Source: Nemertoderma westbladi (Eukaryota > Xenacoelomorpha > Nemertodermatida > Nemertodermatidae). Taken from it: a stretch of DNA of 49,894 bases. The notes below the pieces were generated by a model. The model was not told the origin of the DNA. It saw only the letters and a program-made list of their open reading frames with translations, and ran no database searches. Location of the stretch: the NCBI GenBank assembly GCA_032718475.1, contig JAUCBJ010008753.1:1-49894 (forward strand), written 5' to 3'. Each line of letters starts with the position of its first letter. The stretch's first letter is position 1. Below, one piece after another: positions 22,530-34,470 of this stretch. A program made the translations under genes and the position numbers.

Positions 22530-24416
22530 GCATTTTTCAACCCTCGATATTTTTATTCTCGAAATTTTCCAACACACAATATTTTTACTCACGATATTTT
22601 TACTCTCGATATTTTTAAACTCTCGATATTTTTACTCTCGATATTTTAACTCTAATATTTTTACTCTCGATGTTTTTACACTCGATGTTTTTTACTCTCG
22701 ATATTTTTACTCACGATATTTTTACTCTCGATGTTTTTACTCACGATATTTTTACTCTCGATGTTTTTACTCTCCATGTTTTTACTCTCGATAATTTTAC
22801 TCTCGATATTTTCCAACCCCCAATATTTTTACTCTCGATATTTTCCAACCCCCAATATTTTTACTTTCGATATTTTTACTCTCGATATTTTTTCTCTCGA
22901 TATTTTTACTCGCGATATTTTTAAACTCTCGATATTTTTACTCTCGATATTTTAACTCTAATATTTTTACTCACGGTATTTTAACTCTAATATTTTTACT
23001 CTCGATGTTTTTACACTTGATGTTTTTACTCTCGATGTTTTTTACTCTCGATGTTTTTACTCACGATATTTTTACTCACGATATTTTTACTCACGATATT
23101 TTTACTCTCGATGTTTTTACTCTCCATGTTTTTACTCTCGATATTTTTACTCTCGATATTTTCCAACCCCCAATATTTTTACTCTCGATATTTTCCAACC
23201 CCCAATATTTTTACTTTCGATATTTTTACTCTCGATAATTTTTCTCTCGATATTTTAACTCTAATATTTTTACTCTCGATGTTTTTACTCTCGATGTTTT
23301 TTACTCTCGATATTTTTACTCTCGATATTTTTACTCGCGATATTTTTACTCACGATATTTTTACTCACGATGTTTTTACTCTCGATGTTTTTTACTCTCG
23401 ATATTTTTACTCTCGATATTTTTACTCGCGATATTTTTACTCACGATATTTTTACTCACGATGTTTTTACTCGCGATATTTTTACTCTCCATGTTTTTAC
23501 TCTCGATATTTTTACTCTCGATATTTTCCAACCCCCAATATTTTTACTCTCGATATTTTCCAACCCCCAATATTTTTACTTTCGATATTTTTACTCGCGA
23601 TATTTTTACTCTCCATGTTTTTACTCTCGATATTTTTACTCTCGATATTTTCCAACCCCCAATATATTTACTCTCCATATTTTTAATCTCGATAATTTTA
23701 CTCTCGATATTTTTACTCGCGATATTTTTACTCACGATATTTTTACTCTCGATAATTTTTCTCTCGATATTTTAACTCTAATATTTTTACTCTCGATATT
23801 TTTACTCTCGATATTTTTACTCTCTATATTTTTACTCGCGATATTTTTACTCTCAATGTTTTTTACTCTCGATATTTTTACTCTCGATATTTTTACTCTC
23901 GATATTTTTACTCACGATGTTTTTACTCGCGACATTTTTACTCTCGATGTTTTTACTCTCCATGTTTTTACTCTCGATATTTTTACTCTCGATATTTTCC
24001 AACCCCCAATATATTTACTCTCCATATTTTTAATCTCGATAATTTTACTCTCGATATTTTTACTCGCGATATTTTTACTCACGATATTTTTACTCACGAT
24101 GTTTTTACTCGCGATATTTTTACTCTCGATGTTTTTACTCTCCATGTTTTTACTCTCGATATTTTTACTCTCGATATTTTCCAACCCCCAATATTTTTAC
24201 TCTCGATATTTTCCAACCCCCAATATTTTTACTTTCGATATTTTTACTCGCGATATTTTTACTCTCCATGTTTTTACTCTCGATATTTTTACTCTCGATA
24301 TTTTCCAACCCCCAATATTTTTACTCTCGATATTTTCCAACCACCAATATTTTTACTCTCGATATTTTCCAACCCCCAATATTTTTACTTTCGATATTTT
24401 TACTCTCGATTAATTT
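22530..24416. repeat. 15-bp minisatellite with higher-order structure
   Basis: The basic unit is GATATTTTTACTCTC, with frequent GATGTTTTTACTC and ACTCACGAT variants. It is punctuated by an AT-CCAACCCCCAAT block. These punctuation blocks recur at about 22.81, 23.16, 23.52, 23.65, 24.00, 24.18 and 24.31 kb, so a larger repeat of about 350-365 bp is visible in the first half. The period is a multiple of three, which yields long frames rich in FTLDI-type pentapeptides in two plus-strand frames. I regard these as non-coding. Confidence 0.93.
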
Positions 24417-25007
24417 TTCAAATCTTGATACTTGATACTGAGGTTGAAATTAATCCGAGTGGTGTACTTCGGTTATGGTATAAGTGAAGCTTCAAATACA
24501 GAATACCGGATAGAGACAATCCGTGATTGATATAGAAAACAATAAATCAATGGATTATATAAAATGAGATGTCAACAATGTTTTATATTTTGGATTGGTA
24601 ATGTAATTTAGTATTGACTAGAAGACAGACAGGAAGTACAACATAGTTAATTAACGTGTAAATAAATTACAGAATTCGATTATATTTTAGTCGGCAAATT
24701 ATGTAATATTCATAAAATATATATTATCTGATTTAATAGTCATCATAGCAAAGAAAATAATTATGTAATCCTATGACTATTTCCATTAAGTGTTGTTCAT
24801 AATAATAATTTATTTTATATAATATTTAATAAAATAATGTTTATGTTGTTAAAAATATTCGAATTCATGAGATTTTTAAAATATTAAAAAAAATTAAATC
24901 GTTAAATATACATATATATGATACACAGAGAATGGGTGAGGAATAAAATACATTCAATGTGAGTCACATTAGATTAATAATGTGGACAATAATTATTAAT
25001 CAAGACT
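24417..25007. other. AT-rich sequence downstream of the tail-anchored gene
   Basis: This is probably the 3' untranslated and intergenic region of the minus-strand gene that ends at 25008. It is more than 70% A+T by eye, with no other frame. I do not see a clear AATAAA on the minus strand close to the stop codon. Confidence 0.4.
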
Positions 25008-26468
25008 TTATAAGTTCAATAACCATGTTGTAGTGAAAGCAACCACTGCCGCTAGCAATGTGAGCAGAGTAATTGATAATATAACACGACGACTGTAATC
25101 CACACCCATATTATTAGCTGCAGGGCGCCGAATGGGTGTTGATAATTTCATGTGGTTGCAGGTCGGTCTATCATTTACCACAGGTTCCTCATTGAGGCGA
25201 TTACTGAGATTTTTGAACAGATTCTCTTTCATATTTTCATCATCGTTTGTAGGTAACTCGAGATCATCAGTAGCTATTTCACTTTTTATGACATCAGAAT
25301 ATTTAACATCATCTCTCATATTGATTTTCTGTTCTTCAACATCAGGTGTAGTTTTCTCTGCTTCTGAATCACCATTATCATTAACTAATCCTGATGCCAC
25401 ATCGGTATCATGTTGGACCTCATTGGAATTGTAAGAACCTTCATTGTTGGAAGAGTCTAGATCCTCAACGACGTTATCAATGAGAACATTATTAACTTCA
25501 TCAATATTTTTCGAAATAAAAGATGTTTGTTTCACATCCAATAAATTGTTTGTTATTTCTACATGTTCTTCGTGAAAATCAGCATTTACTTGCGTTTCCT
25601 CATTAACATCAAATTCATTGCATAAAATATCAGCGACAGTCAAAGCCTTTTTCCTAAAAGTAACATCGTCATCATCATCATCATCATCATCCCATCTCTG
25701 ATCAATCGCTTCACTCCCGATGAAACTCTTTGAGGTTCTCTTTAAGTTGGACTTGATTCGTCTCAACTCTCGGCCCGTTAACCCTCGCACGGGATTTAGA
25801 GGTTGAACTCCACCCAAACGAGCAGACCTCGATAGTAGTGCTTCCAGACGAGCACGATGCTGATCCTGGCTAATCTCTACGTTGTAAGTGACAGTGGTTG
25901 GTGATGTTGCAGCGAAGTTGCTTGTCTGTGTTGATCCCAAATTTACTGAAAAATCAAAGTGGAAACATTTAGTAGTTGTACTACAGGCCTATTTATGTGT
26001 CATTTAAGATTAGTAAAGGCCATTTTATAAATCCAAACTAATATTTAAAGATTAACAAATTAAACAGGGTACACCTCTGGTTCCTCTCAGTCAGATTGAT
26101 TTCTACCTCTAACAAAATACCTCCTCGTTTTATGTTTCGTCTAACAAAGGACCTTATTTGTTACATTCTACAAGGAGTAATCTAATATGCTACAAGAGAA
26201 CTGTAGACTATTTAGCCATAAACTATTGGTTAGTAGATTTCGAAGCGGGAAAGCGAAGATAAATAATGAAAAAAAAAAAAAAAAAAAGAAATTCAGGACA
26301 CTAGCGCTGGTTTTTCTTTTCATTATAAACTATTGGTTATTATAACTAACCTGCACCGAATGAATATTTTCTCGATGGTCTTTGTCGTTCCTTTAGTGAT
26401 CCGGATCTTACCAGATCTCTCTTCTGTTTGCTCACTGTATTGTCCAACATAATGTGAGTATCTGCCAT
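25008..26468 (-). CDS. Tail-anchored membrane protein, two exons, unrecognised
   Basis: Exon 1 is 26468-26351 and exon 2 is 25945-25008. They are joined by a GT-AG intron (donor CAG|GTTAGT, acceptor TTTTTCAG) and the splice keeps frame, giving 351 residues. The ATG at 26466-26468 opens a basic, Ser-rich N-terminus (KQKRDLV, then SLKERQRPSRK). Residues around 65-115 form a further Arg-rich segment (SRSARLGG, then ELRRIKSNLKR). A run of nine Asp (about 125-133) comes from a GAT microsatellite, and the middle is acidic and probably disordered. The last 27 residues begin RRVILSITLLTLL and make one hydrophobic helix followed by only a few residues. This is tail-anchored topology, so the body should face the cytosol with the tail in the ER, nuclear envelope or mitochondrial outer membrane. 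The intron contains an A-rich run near 26270. I do not recognise the family. Confidence 0.75.
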
Positions 26469-26884
26469 TTTGTTGCAGTTTGATAAAGTAAAAATTATTC
26501 AGTTTCTTTTAATTGTATACCAAGGAATATTAAAATTGAAATAACATTTAAGTAAGGTTTGTTTGTATCTTTTTATTGAGGGAACAATATATATCTATAT
26601 ACTAGCAATTTAGAGACAGTGGGTGATATTCAATTTATTAATTAAGGGAAAGGAGAAGGTAACAGTGGCAAGTTATTCTAACCAAAACTATAAACTAAGG
26701 TAAATAAAACAGGTTACAGTTTTATTTTTAGAGTAATCAGCTGTTAGTTGCTTCGATTTCCCCGGACACTTAATACAGGAATACTAGAGGGTATGGCTTC
26801 TAAGGAAGAACTCTCTAAATACACATATTGCGATGAGCGTCTATGTGGGACATTTCGGAATGTATAGGCCCTTTTCATTGCACT
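26469..26884. other. Upstream region of the tail-anchored gene, no other gene seen
   Basis: The sequence directly upstream (minus sense) of the ATG at 26468 should hold its 5' untranslated region and promoter. No TATA box or strong CpG cluster is obvious. It ends at the LINE remnant beginning near 26885. Confidence 0.4.
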
Positions 26885-27135
26885 TTATTACTGTTGAACA
26901 AAGCCGCCTCCGCTTTGCAGGACATTGCTTTCGCCATGATGAGGACCAGCATGTGCCCAATATTGTGCTTTGGCAACCCCATTTTATAAATAAGCAAGGT
27001 GGACAGCCCGTGACTTTCTTGGGATGCCTCTTTAAAGGACATCGACAGCCTTGATGACGCGGATACTTTCGCGAAATTCAAGGGGGATAGGGAGTTATGG
27101 CGGTGCAATTTTGTCGATAAGCCGGCACATCTTAA
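26885..27135 (+). mobile_element. LINE 3' end, copy A (ORF2 C-terminus)
   Basis: The plus-strand frame reads RLRFAGHCFRHDEDQ, then VLWQP, then GGQPVTFL. This matches the conserved C-terminal tail of many LINE ORF2 proteins (an Arg-Leu-Arg-Phe-Ala-Gly-His-Cys block, a Val-Leu-Trp block and a Gly-Arg/Gln-Pro block). A frame change near 27040 is needed to continue into a second block (KGDRELWRCNFVDKPAH) that is also present in copy C. The copy ends near AAGCCGGCACAT. It is non-functional, with no reverse transcriptase domain present. Confidence 0.7.
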
Positions 27136-28698
27136 ATCTGTAAACATGTTACATCTTAATGCACCTTGTATTATAACAAGCCAATTCCGCATTGTATGGT
27201 AGTGGGAAAAATATTTTATTAAGCCAGGATAGCATCTCAATGTGCATCTTCAATACAGCTGACCGATTATAGTAGTAGTAGTATTGTTGTATTGGTTTAC
27301 CTTTTTGGTCTGCCATGTTTCGTTGGTTAAGCCCAAACAATGGATAAACAACACTGCTATTAGGTTTGTACTTCATGTCTTACGCAGCGCAACGGACAGC
27401 ACGCGGATAGCTATACTGTACATCGACATCGGACCTCTCGCCTTTTGAGAGCTCTACTGTGGCGGGGCAGGAATAAAGGCTGTCGAACACGGGTGATTAA
27501 TTAGTTTTATATGTTACACACTTGGATACAGCTAACAAGTATTACTAACAACTACTCTTATACAAATTGTTAAATATTATTATAGATATTGTACATTATA
27601 AAACGATAATATTAATGAATTAATATGTAAACAAGTTCGTAATATAAATTAATTTTTCTAAATAATTTGGCTACAATAAGAATACATAATGGTGTCTTTT
27701 AATAGATCTAACTATAAACATTACCACATCTGGGTCAAGTGTGAGAAATGTGGGTCTTTATCTACATAATTGTGTCAATTTGACGTAGCCCCATCAATGT
27801 TTTATATTATTATATAGTTAGAGTAAAGTCCACTTCCAATGCATATAGTCATTAGAATTTATCGTATAAAGTACGTCTGTGATAAGCAACATAAATATAT
27901 CAACCGTATCTTATTTCAGATGTTGCTTTAGTATAGGCATACTTTTCTGATAGTAGATCTACTTATTGTGTATTTTTGCAGTGAAGTTTATAATATGGTG
28001 GAGTTCCCCCTCCCTTAATTGTGTCAACAGGAACATTACAGATATTGACAGTAGATAGTGTATACCGGTATAGCACCTGGCTGCTCCGGTTCCGTGTAAC
28101 GTGTGTTCCGTGTTCCGGCTCCGTGTAAAGAGGCTGTATAAATTTCGCAATGAACTTCCCTAAACATTTAAGTAAGACTCTTTAGAACTTGTTCACTCTT
28201 TGGAATTAGACATTCTTATGTCCTACTGAGGTGTTTGTGTTTCACGGTTACTTTACAAGTCAGATTGCATATCGCAGGCCAGATCTGTACTCGTTTTTTT
28301 TTAAACGAACCGGAAACGAATTATGTTTAAGGATGATGTATAAATTATTATTAGGCACAGTAACATCATTAGCATTGAGTAGAGGGTGGGTGAAACTGAT
28401 ACAAACCACATCTGTATGTATAGTTTGTGGTGGTTCAACTCAGATTAGCTCAGACATATAAGGACCTAGAGAAATTCATAATCCAAAAACAGGCCCCGAA
28501 AGCAATATAGTAATATAAAGTAATATAAGCTGGTGATGATTCATGATGCAGCTATAATGCAACTGCATTATATCTACATAGGAATGGTATGTCAGCTTGT
28601 TAACAAAATATCACCATCGATCAACCCATTACTCAGTCCCCATCACCACATTATCATCACCAAGGCTTAAGAGGCATATCAAGAACTCCTACCCACAC
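27136..28698. other. Unique intergenic sequence, no gene seen
   Basis: I scanned both strands and found only short frames without homology that I recognise. A short word repeat (GTTCCGTGTAACGTGTGTTCCGT) lies near 28090-28120. A/T-rich stretches predominate between 27.5 and 27.9 kb. Confidence 0.4.
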
Positions 28699-28801
28699 CA
28701 TTTGTATTCTCTCCAAGGGGCAGCAAAGTACAAGATCGCTGCGAAAGAAATGTCCTGCAAAGCGGAGGCGACTCGGCTCCTCAGTTCCAATAGTCAAGCT
28801 T
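28699..28801 (-). mobile_element. LINE 3' end, copy B (short fragment)
   Basis: The minus strand carries the same CGCCTCCGCTTTGCAGGACA block as copies A and C, encoding SRLRFAGHFFR. About 20 bp present in copy C are missing, and it then resumes at ATCTTGTACTTTG. It shares with copy C an upstream AGCTTGAC word, which implies that both are cut from the same family consensus. Confidence 0.65.
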
Positions 28802-29768
28802 AAGGGACTAATGAGACACCATGCTGAAATGGTGAAATGGTCTGTTTGGAAATATGTGATAAAGTGTACGGCGAACCACGTGCAACGGGGTGGGTGGGGT
28901 GGCTTTGCTCTTGCGTTGACCAGCAGTGAACCATCGGTGTTGCTAAACTCCCAAAATAATCCAATAAAACCCCACAGAACTAAAAAGAATCTCGAACCAC
29001 CAAAAGCACCAAAAATAATGAACTATGCGTATGTAATGGAATATTTAGTGACGACTGAATGAGGTGTATATAGTAGTGTAAAAGCTTCTGCGAACGTATT
29101 AGGGCCTACTGATCTAGACAGCGCATGTGCCATTAGCCATTGTATTGTGGATTCCCCAGCTGTAGATCCTAGAATGATACCTGTAGTCATGGTTAGGAGT
29201 TTGGCAGATGATTGCTGTATGTAAGTATGCATATAGGCGAACTAATTTATGGTTAGAAAATCCCGCCTTTGTATCATGCTCCTCTTACTTTAAAACTTTC
29301 CTTTCAGGTAATCATACCACGCGTATTGTTTTGGTTAGAAAGTCCTGTCGCTGTAACCTGCCCCTTTCCTTCAATGGGTTATTTCGAATATATTGTTTCA
29401 CATAAAACCGCAACTCAGTTGCATATCATATCCTGGATACAATGATTTTTTCCATGCATCCATTCGTGTGAAAATAAAACTCATTCAAAATTCAAAAATG
29501 TTTCCAATTTGAGTGATATTTGCAAAAACAATAGGCAATCACAGGGACAGATCTATTATTATATCCACCTCCACCTGCCTACACCTGCATTCAAAAATTA
29601 TGTGCCATGGCACAATCTCTATAGTATCATCACATTCAGTACTGCATGACCTCTAGTCAATAATATTAGCCAATGAATGACCTCAATCATTGGTATCTCT
29701 GTAAACAAACACCATCATTTTTATCACGAATCATATAGAACAATAAAAAAGAGAAACCATTCAGCTGA
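28802..29768. other. Unique intergenic sequence, no gene seen
   Basis: Several frames of 65-90 codons exist on both strands but overlap one another, begin at non-ATG codons or lack any recognisable domain. No RNA gene or transposon end is evident. Confidence 0.4.
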
Positions 29769-29845
29769 AGCCGGAGGCGACCCAAAGGCTCCTCCTTCGA
29801 TAGCTGCTACACGAGTGTGGGGGTGGGCCCTACTCCTATCCCAAG
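29769..29845 (+). repeat. Single-copy relic of the 36-bp megasatellite with left flank
   Basis: The segment GGAGGCGACCCAAAGGCTCC, then CGATAGCTGCTAC, reproduces the left flank of the large array (2788-2835) with few differences. It is followed by just one 36-bp-like unit (ACGAGTGTGGGGGTGGGCCC, then TACTCCTATCCC). It ends in CTCCTATCCC, as the detached fragment near 19971 does. The simplest reading is a dispersed element that carried one unit, in which amplification happened at 2.8 kb but not here. Confidence 0.7.
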
Positions 29846-30435
29846 GGCACGAATCTACAACCAATAGATTGCATAGGCCCCCACCACTCAACCCATATAG
29901 CTACCCCGCCTTTATAGAACAGTACAAATTTGGAAAACGTTTGTTTTTCGTAAGTTAAGTGTGTATTGAGTTTTCAAAATGTTGTCAATAATTTGCAATG
30001 GTAGCAAACATACAAATATTAAACAAATCTTAGAAGTCTTACATGCATGATCTATATTTATATTTATTTATATAATTTGTATTTATATTTATATATATAC
30101 ATGATTTATATCTGCAGATACATGATAAATTAATATAAACACCCTAGTACAATACGAAAAAAATGTACATAACATTTTCGCATTTACACAAATGATAAAC
30201 TTTCAACATCATTAAATATATATTATCCCACCCATCATGTCCTTAATAAATTCAAATAAATACTCCTGAGATGATAACAATAACAAGCCAGTGTAAAAAC
30301 CAGATATTGTATCAGCATTTCAGTACCGGTACCCTATTTCGGTAGACTAGATCTGATGTAGATGTGTGATGCATTTTGATAATTAAATTTGATAAATTTG
30401 AAAATATAACGACCTATTCTTTTTAAATAATGTAC
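29846..30435. other. AT-rich sequence, no gene seen
   Basis: This contains a (TATTTA)n-like low-complexity stretch at 30052-30105 and otherwise only short frames. Confidence 0.4.
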
Positions 30436-30842
30436 TTAAGGGGGGGGGGGGGGGGGGGGTACACCATTTTGGTCCAAAATATGTTGAAATTATTTTTATG
30501 ATCTTTTATAATACACGATTAAATGGTGTTTCCAAATCTGAAAACCGCTATTTAATAGCTCTTTTAGTTTTCAACTTATAACAATTTCCATTTAGCGAGA
30601 CCTATTGAAATTGCTATTAATATGTATAATGAAAGGTCGATTATCTCCAAATATTTTTTTTATGAAATTGTTAACTTCAAAACCCTACTACTTCTACAAT
30701 TTTTGAGCGAAAAATACAATTTTTCTAACCTGTCATTTAGAATAGAATCTTAGGTACCTATATTCCAAAATATAGCCAAAACCAAACAATTTTGAAACGT
30801 TGACACAACGCACCCCACCCCCCCCCCCCCCCCCCCCCTTAA
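30436..30842 (-). mobile_element. TTAA-type poly-G/poly-C element, copy B
   Basis: The element lies between TTAA (30436-30439) and TTAA (30839-30842). It opens with 20 G followed by TACACCATTTTGGTCCAAAA and closes with a C-rich run. It is inverted relative to the copies at 21.7 and 37.2 kb: its left part equals the reverse complement of their right part. Its right end retains GTTTCAAAATTG and the ATATAGGTACC-like block seen near the left end of the 37-kb copy but has lost the ACCATTTT inner terminal repeat. It has no coding capacity. Confidence 0.8.
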
Positions 30843-31132
30843 TCATATTAATTGGTATTACTTGTAGTGTAGGTTTCACAAATATATAGGACCTAACTGC
30901 CCTATATTGTTCATTGTCAGTTCTAGCACAGTATAAGTACACACACAAGAGCTAAACGAATCAAAGCGAAACACTATGGTGCCTACTACATAATTATGTT
31001 ACAACATATAAAAAAATGGACATTGAATGCTTTATATAGGCTGCATCGCAAATGCAAAAGCAGACGGTTGGGAATATACATAATTATATGATGTTAGACA
31101 ACCACGACTTTAGAGGGATTGTGATATTAATA

Positions 31133-31379
31133 TGAAAACAATATAATAGGAAATGGGGTCTTATTCCCTCAGATACTACCTAGCATTTAGGGCCACTTAG
31201 GCCACTGTTAGTACTCAGCACTAAGGCCTATTAAAAAATGAAATACCAAATCGATTGTAGTGCCCCAACCCATTTTTTAATGGGCCTTAGTGCCTGAGTA
31301 CTAACAGTGGCCCAAGTGGCCCTAAATGCTAGATAGTATCTGAGGGAATAAGACCCCATTTCCTATTTTATTGTTTTCA
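31133..31379. mobile_element. Foldback (long inverted-repeat) element, 247 bp
   Basis: Two arms of about 108 bp (31133-31240 and 31271-31379) are near-perfect reverse complements of one another, with only about 30 bp between them. The outer ends read TGAAAACAATA and TATTGTTTTCA; inner arm words include CCCTCAGATACTACCTAGCA and its counterpart at 31320-31345. The arms differ at only a handful of positions. It encodes nothing. This is the form expected of a foldback MITE, and if transcribed it would give a long hairpin RNA. No clear target duplication could be read outside the arms. Confidence 0.9.
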
Positions 31380-31693
31380 GGGAATAGGCTGGCTTACATT
31401 TATGTAATTGTAGCAGATGCATGTGCTTGTGGTTAAATTGTATACTAAGACTAACATTAAAAAAATTAAAAATACTAACAGTCAACTAGAGACTAAAGCA
31501 CACTAAGCTGGCATGGAAAGCACATCAGTTCATTTCATTTTCTTTACAAGACAAACAGTGCGAATAGTCATATAAACAACGACAAAATATCAATTATGCC
31601 CTGTCAATCCCACCCCACTGCAATTATTGGTTCTTAATTGAAACCTTTAGAAATAATTTGCATAGATCATTTAAATTGCCTCAAACAATTTTC
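31380..31693. other. 3' flank of the innexin gene
   Basis: This non-coding sequence lies between the foldback element and the innexin stop codon and probably includes the innexin 3' untranslated region. No canonical AATAAA was found on the minus strand within the first 150 bases after the stop. Confidence 0.4.
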
Positions 31694-33319
31694 TCATGCA
31701 TGTGTTTCTGCGTTTATAGAACCCCTCCCAGATGACATATCCGCGGTGTACATATCGTACAGAATCGAGACCAACTCACTGACAATAACATCGTTGCTGT
31801 TCTGACTAACCATCCTTAACGTGAATATACCGTCATTCCGAAGATGATGGTTGATAAAATTACTTATCATTTTTTTGTCTCTTTTCATCCCCATTTTGGG
31901 TTGCTGATGGAGAAGCTTCAAGACATAACTATAGCGATTCCCCAAACAAAGCATCTTCCAAATCCAACTGATAAGACTGCGGAAGGTAACCAGGGAAACA
32001 AACAACAACCAGAACCATATGAACAAGTAAATCTTCTCGTTGAATAGGTTGATAGGAAGAACACATTGTACGGAACGAGGTTGCACGTTCCACATCTGTA
32101 CGATACGATAATCGCAAAAGGTTACCCTAGGGAAGCGATAAGAGGCTACCCAATCCTTGCCCTGCACCAGATGCTGCACCACTTCCACCCCGTACACCGT
32201 GTAATCAGTGCCAAGAAACTCATTGAGAAGAAAAAGCTGCCCAATCGAATTGGCCAAATAGAACAACTTGGTTAGAAGGTAGACTGGGACCAGGTAGTTC
32301 CCGAAGCTTCGTTTACAGATGCAGAAGAAAAACTTGTTGGCACACCAGTCTCGGCATGAACTCAATACGCGCGATTGTGATCCAACACGGTTACGATTAA
32401 GACAGTTGTTGAGATGCTTGGCCAGGTAGGTTAGCAGCCGCTTACGGTCTTCTGGTGATTTGAATTGAACATCAGCTGCCATTGAGACCATTTTGGTGAG
32501 ATTTATCCCGGATTTGGTATTGGCCATCCTCCAGAACATGCAAGGTATTAGGAACATGAGGGATTGAAGCAGAAGCATCGGTGCCACCCACTGGTAGTAG
32601 GTGAGTTCTTCTTCTCTTCTAATTTCTTTGTCCTGAATTGGCATCAAAACGTCGGAATCTTCAGGTATGGCCACTCTATATGTGTTCTTGATCCAGCAGT
32701 AGTTGTTGACATACTCCTGCCAGCCCCCTGAGTATTCGTGTGGCACCCAACAAACTATAGGGGTTCCTAAGGAAAATAATGACTGGTGAGTTTATTTATT
32801 TCAAGTGGTAAATAAAAAATGAAATAAGGTATTTAGCGGAACACAATCTACTTGTAGTGGTTACCTCACCCACATCTTTAACACAAACAAAACAACAAAC
32901 AAAAGATTTAATAGGAAATCACCATCAGACATGACTAGTTCACAACCAACCATAAACCCAATAAACATTAATGTCAGTAAAACCTGTAATTATATTTAAA
33001 ACAATGCATCTAAATGGTAGAGCAAAGATATTTCCTCACACATACTGCTTGTTTTTACGAATGATTTCTAATGCGGCATTATTCTTTAGGACGTTGAGAA
33101 ATCTTTGAAATGTGAATCGGTTCCGAATAATTGATCTGACCTTTTATCTTCCATCACTCTATTTTTCTTACCTGTCAACTGTTTCACACTGACAATAATA
33201 ACAAAAGCGACAAGGATGGAGGCGCTGTACATGTAGTTAAGACGATCAGCCATGTCGTCATCTTGCTTCCTTCGCATGTGCAGGAGACGAGCTCCTCCGA
33301 ATATGAGTTTATCGAACAT
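31694..33319 (-). CDS. Innexin gap-junction channel protein, two exons
   Basis: Exon 1 is 33319-33172 and exon 2 is 32766-31694, joined by a GT-AG intron (donor ACAG|GTAAG, acceptor TTCCTTAG). The product has 406 residues, a normal innexin length. Four membrane spans can be placed near residues 27-46, 112-130, 211-232 and 296-318. Each extracellular loop has the diagnostic Cys pair: C55 (TPIVCWVP) and C73 (NYCWI) in loop 1, C267 (FCDYRI) and C284 (QCVLPIN) in loop 2. The YYQWV signature before TM2 is present at residues 106-110 but continues with Ala where Pro is usual, with Pro one place later. Innexins assemble as multimers forming intercellular channels or hemichannels in the plasma membrane. 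The gene looks intact. Which paralogue it is cannot be decided without a tree. Confidence 0.93.
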
Positions 33320-34470
33320 ATTGAAACTCTACTGAGGCTCTTGTTGGAAAACAATTTGCAACATGTAACGCCTTAAATCAGATCCTTAAAGCATATCTTA
33401 AAGCAGAAATTGTATTTTTTAAAGTATTTTAAAAATATTTATCATTTTAATTACTATTGGGTAATAGAATGTATAATAAAATGAGATATTCTTAAGACAT
33501 AATGTCTGAAGTAATATCCATTGTTTCAACGAGGTAACTCATTTGGCATTGCTGGAGACAATTCCTACCACACCATATGAGTTTGTTCCTGGATAGAGTT
33601 AACCTTGACTTATTGTCTTTAAGTTAGCAAATTAATTGTCTTGGACCAAGCCAAGAACGTCAACATACGTACCGCTATAGACTATATACTACTAATTATA
33701 TAATTTGATAATTTTCCAAGGTTGTGAATCTGCTCATTCTTTTTGTGTGATTAATTACGATTGCTAATAATTATTGTCTTTGTCGGTTTGAACATTGCTG
33801 TAGATGGAAATAATAGTCAAAAATATTTCCACATCCCACACACAAGTATGAGTGGTACATTATTGTGTATAATATGTACAGGAGTGCGTGCCAGTAATTC
33901 GCGTCGGTACACACACACAAGTTGGTAAGTTGACAGACCTTGGTGCATTTATGAAATGATCAATCTGTTTGAATGTAACTTAAAAATGAAACAAGATAAT
34001 TTTAACTAATTAATTTAGGGTGTAAACGCTACGTCGACAGCCGAAAGCCGTTATAAACTTCAAAGGAAAGGATAAGGATACAGTGATGGCAGGTTATCAT
34101 TACGGTAGTCGGGTAGTCCCCCCGTTAAAATTAACATTTTTATAACGCATTCGTGAAATATAGTGCCTTAATTGCGGTACTTTAGATTGCAAAAAATTGG
34201 TATCAGTTATAGTTTGAACAACGATTAAAATAGTATAAATTGTTCGTCGAAAGTACTCTTGTGACTTAGTGGCTCGTTGGTACTAATGGAATCTTGGCCT
34301 GCAAGTGAGATAACAGCGTTCTAGAGTTGCATAATTTTACACATGTAGTCCATTTATTTAATGAATCCACCACCTGGAATATAATTATTCCACTACTAAT
34401 CCAATGCGTGGATAGCCTACCTGTACCACATTAATTTTCATCACATTCATTAATAAAAATCAAAAGTGAT
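33320..34470. other. Innexin upstream region, no other gene seen
   Basis: The 5' untranslated region and promoter of the minus-strand innexin should lie here. The sequence is AT-rich with short frames only. The 38-bp satellite begins at its right end. Confidence 0.4.

Noticed and set aside
22670-24413. Long FTLDI- or LLSIF-rich frames in the 15-bp array as membrane proteins
   Set aside because: Hydrophobicity comes from T-rich codons of the repeat; two plus-strand frames are open equally.
31844-32275. Plus-strand frames opposite the innexin
   Set aside because: They are shadows of a well-supported minus-strand gene with diagnostic motifs.
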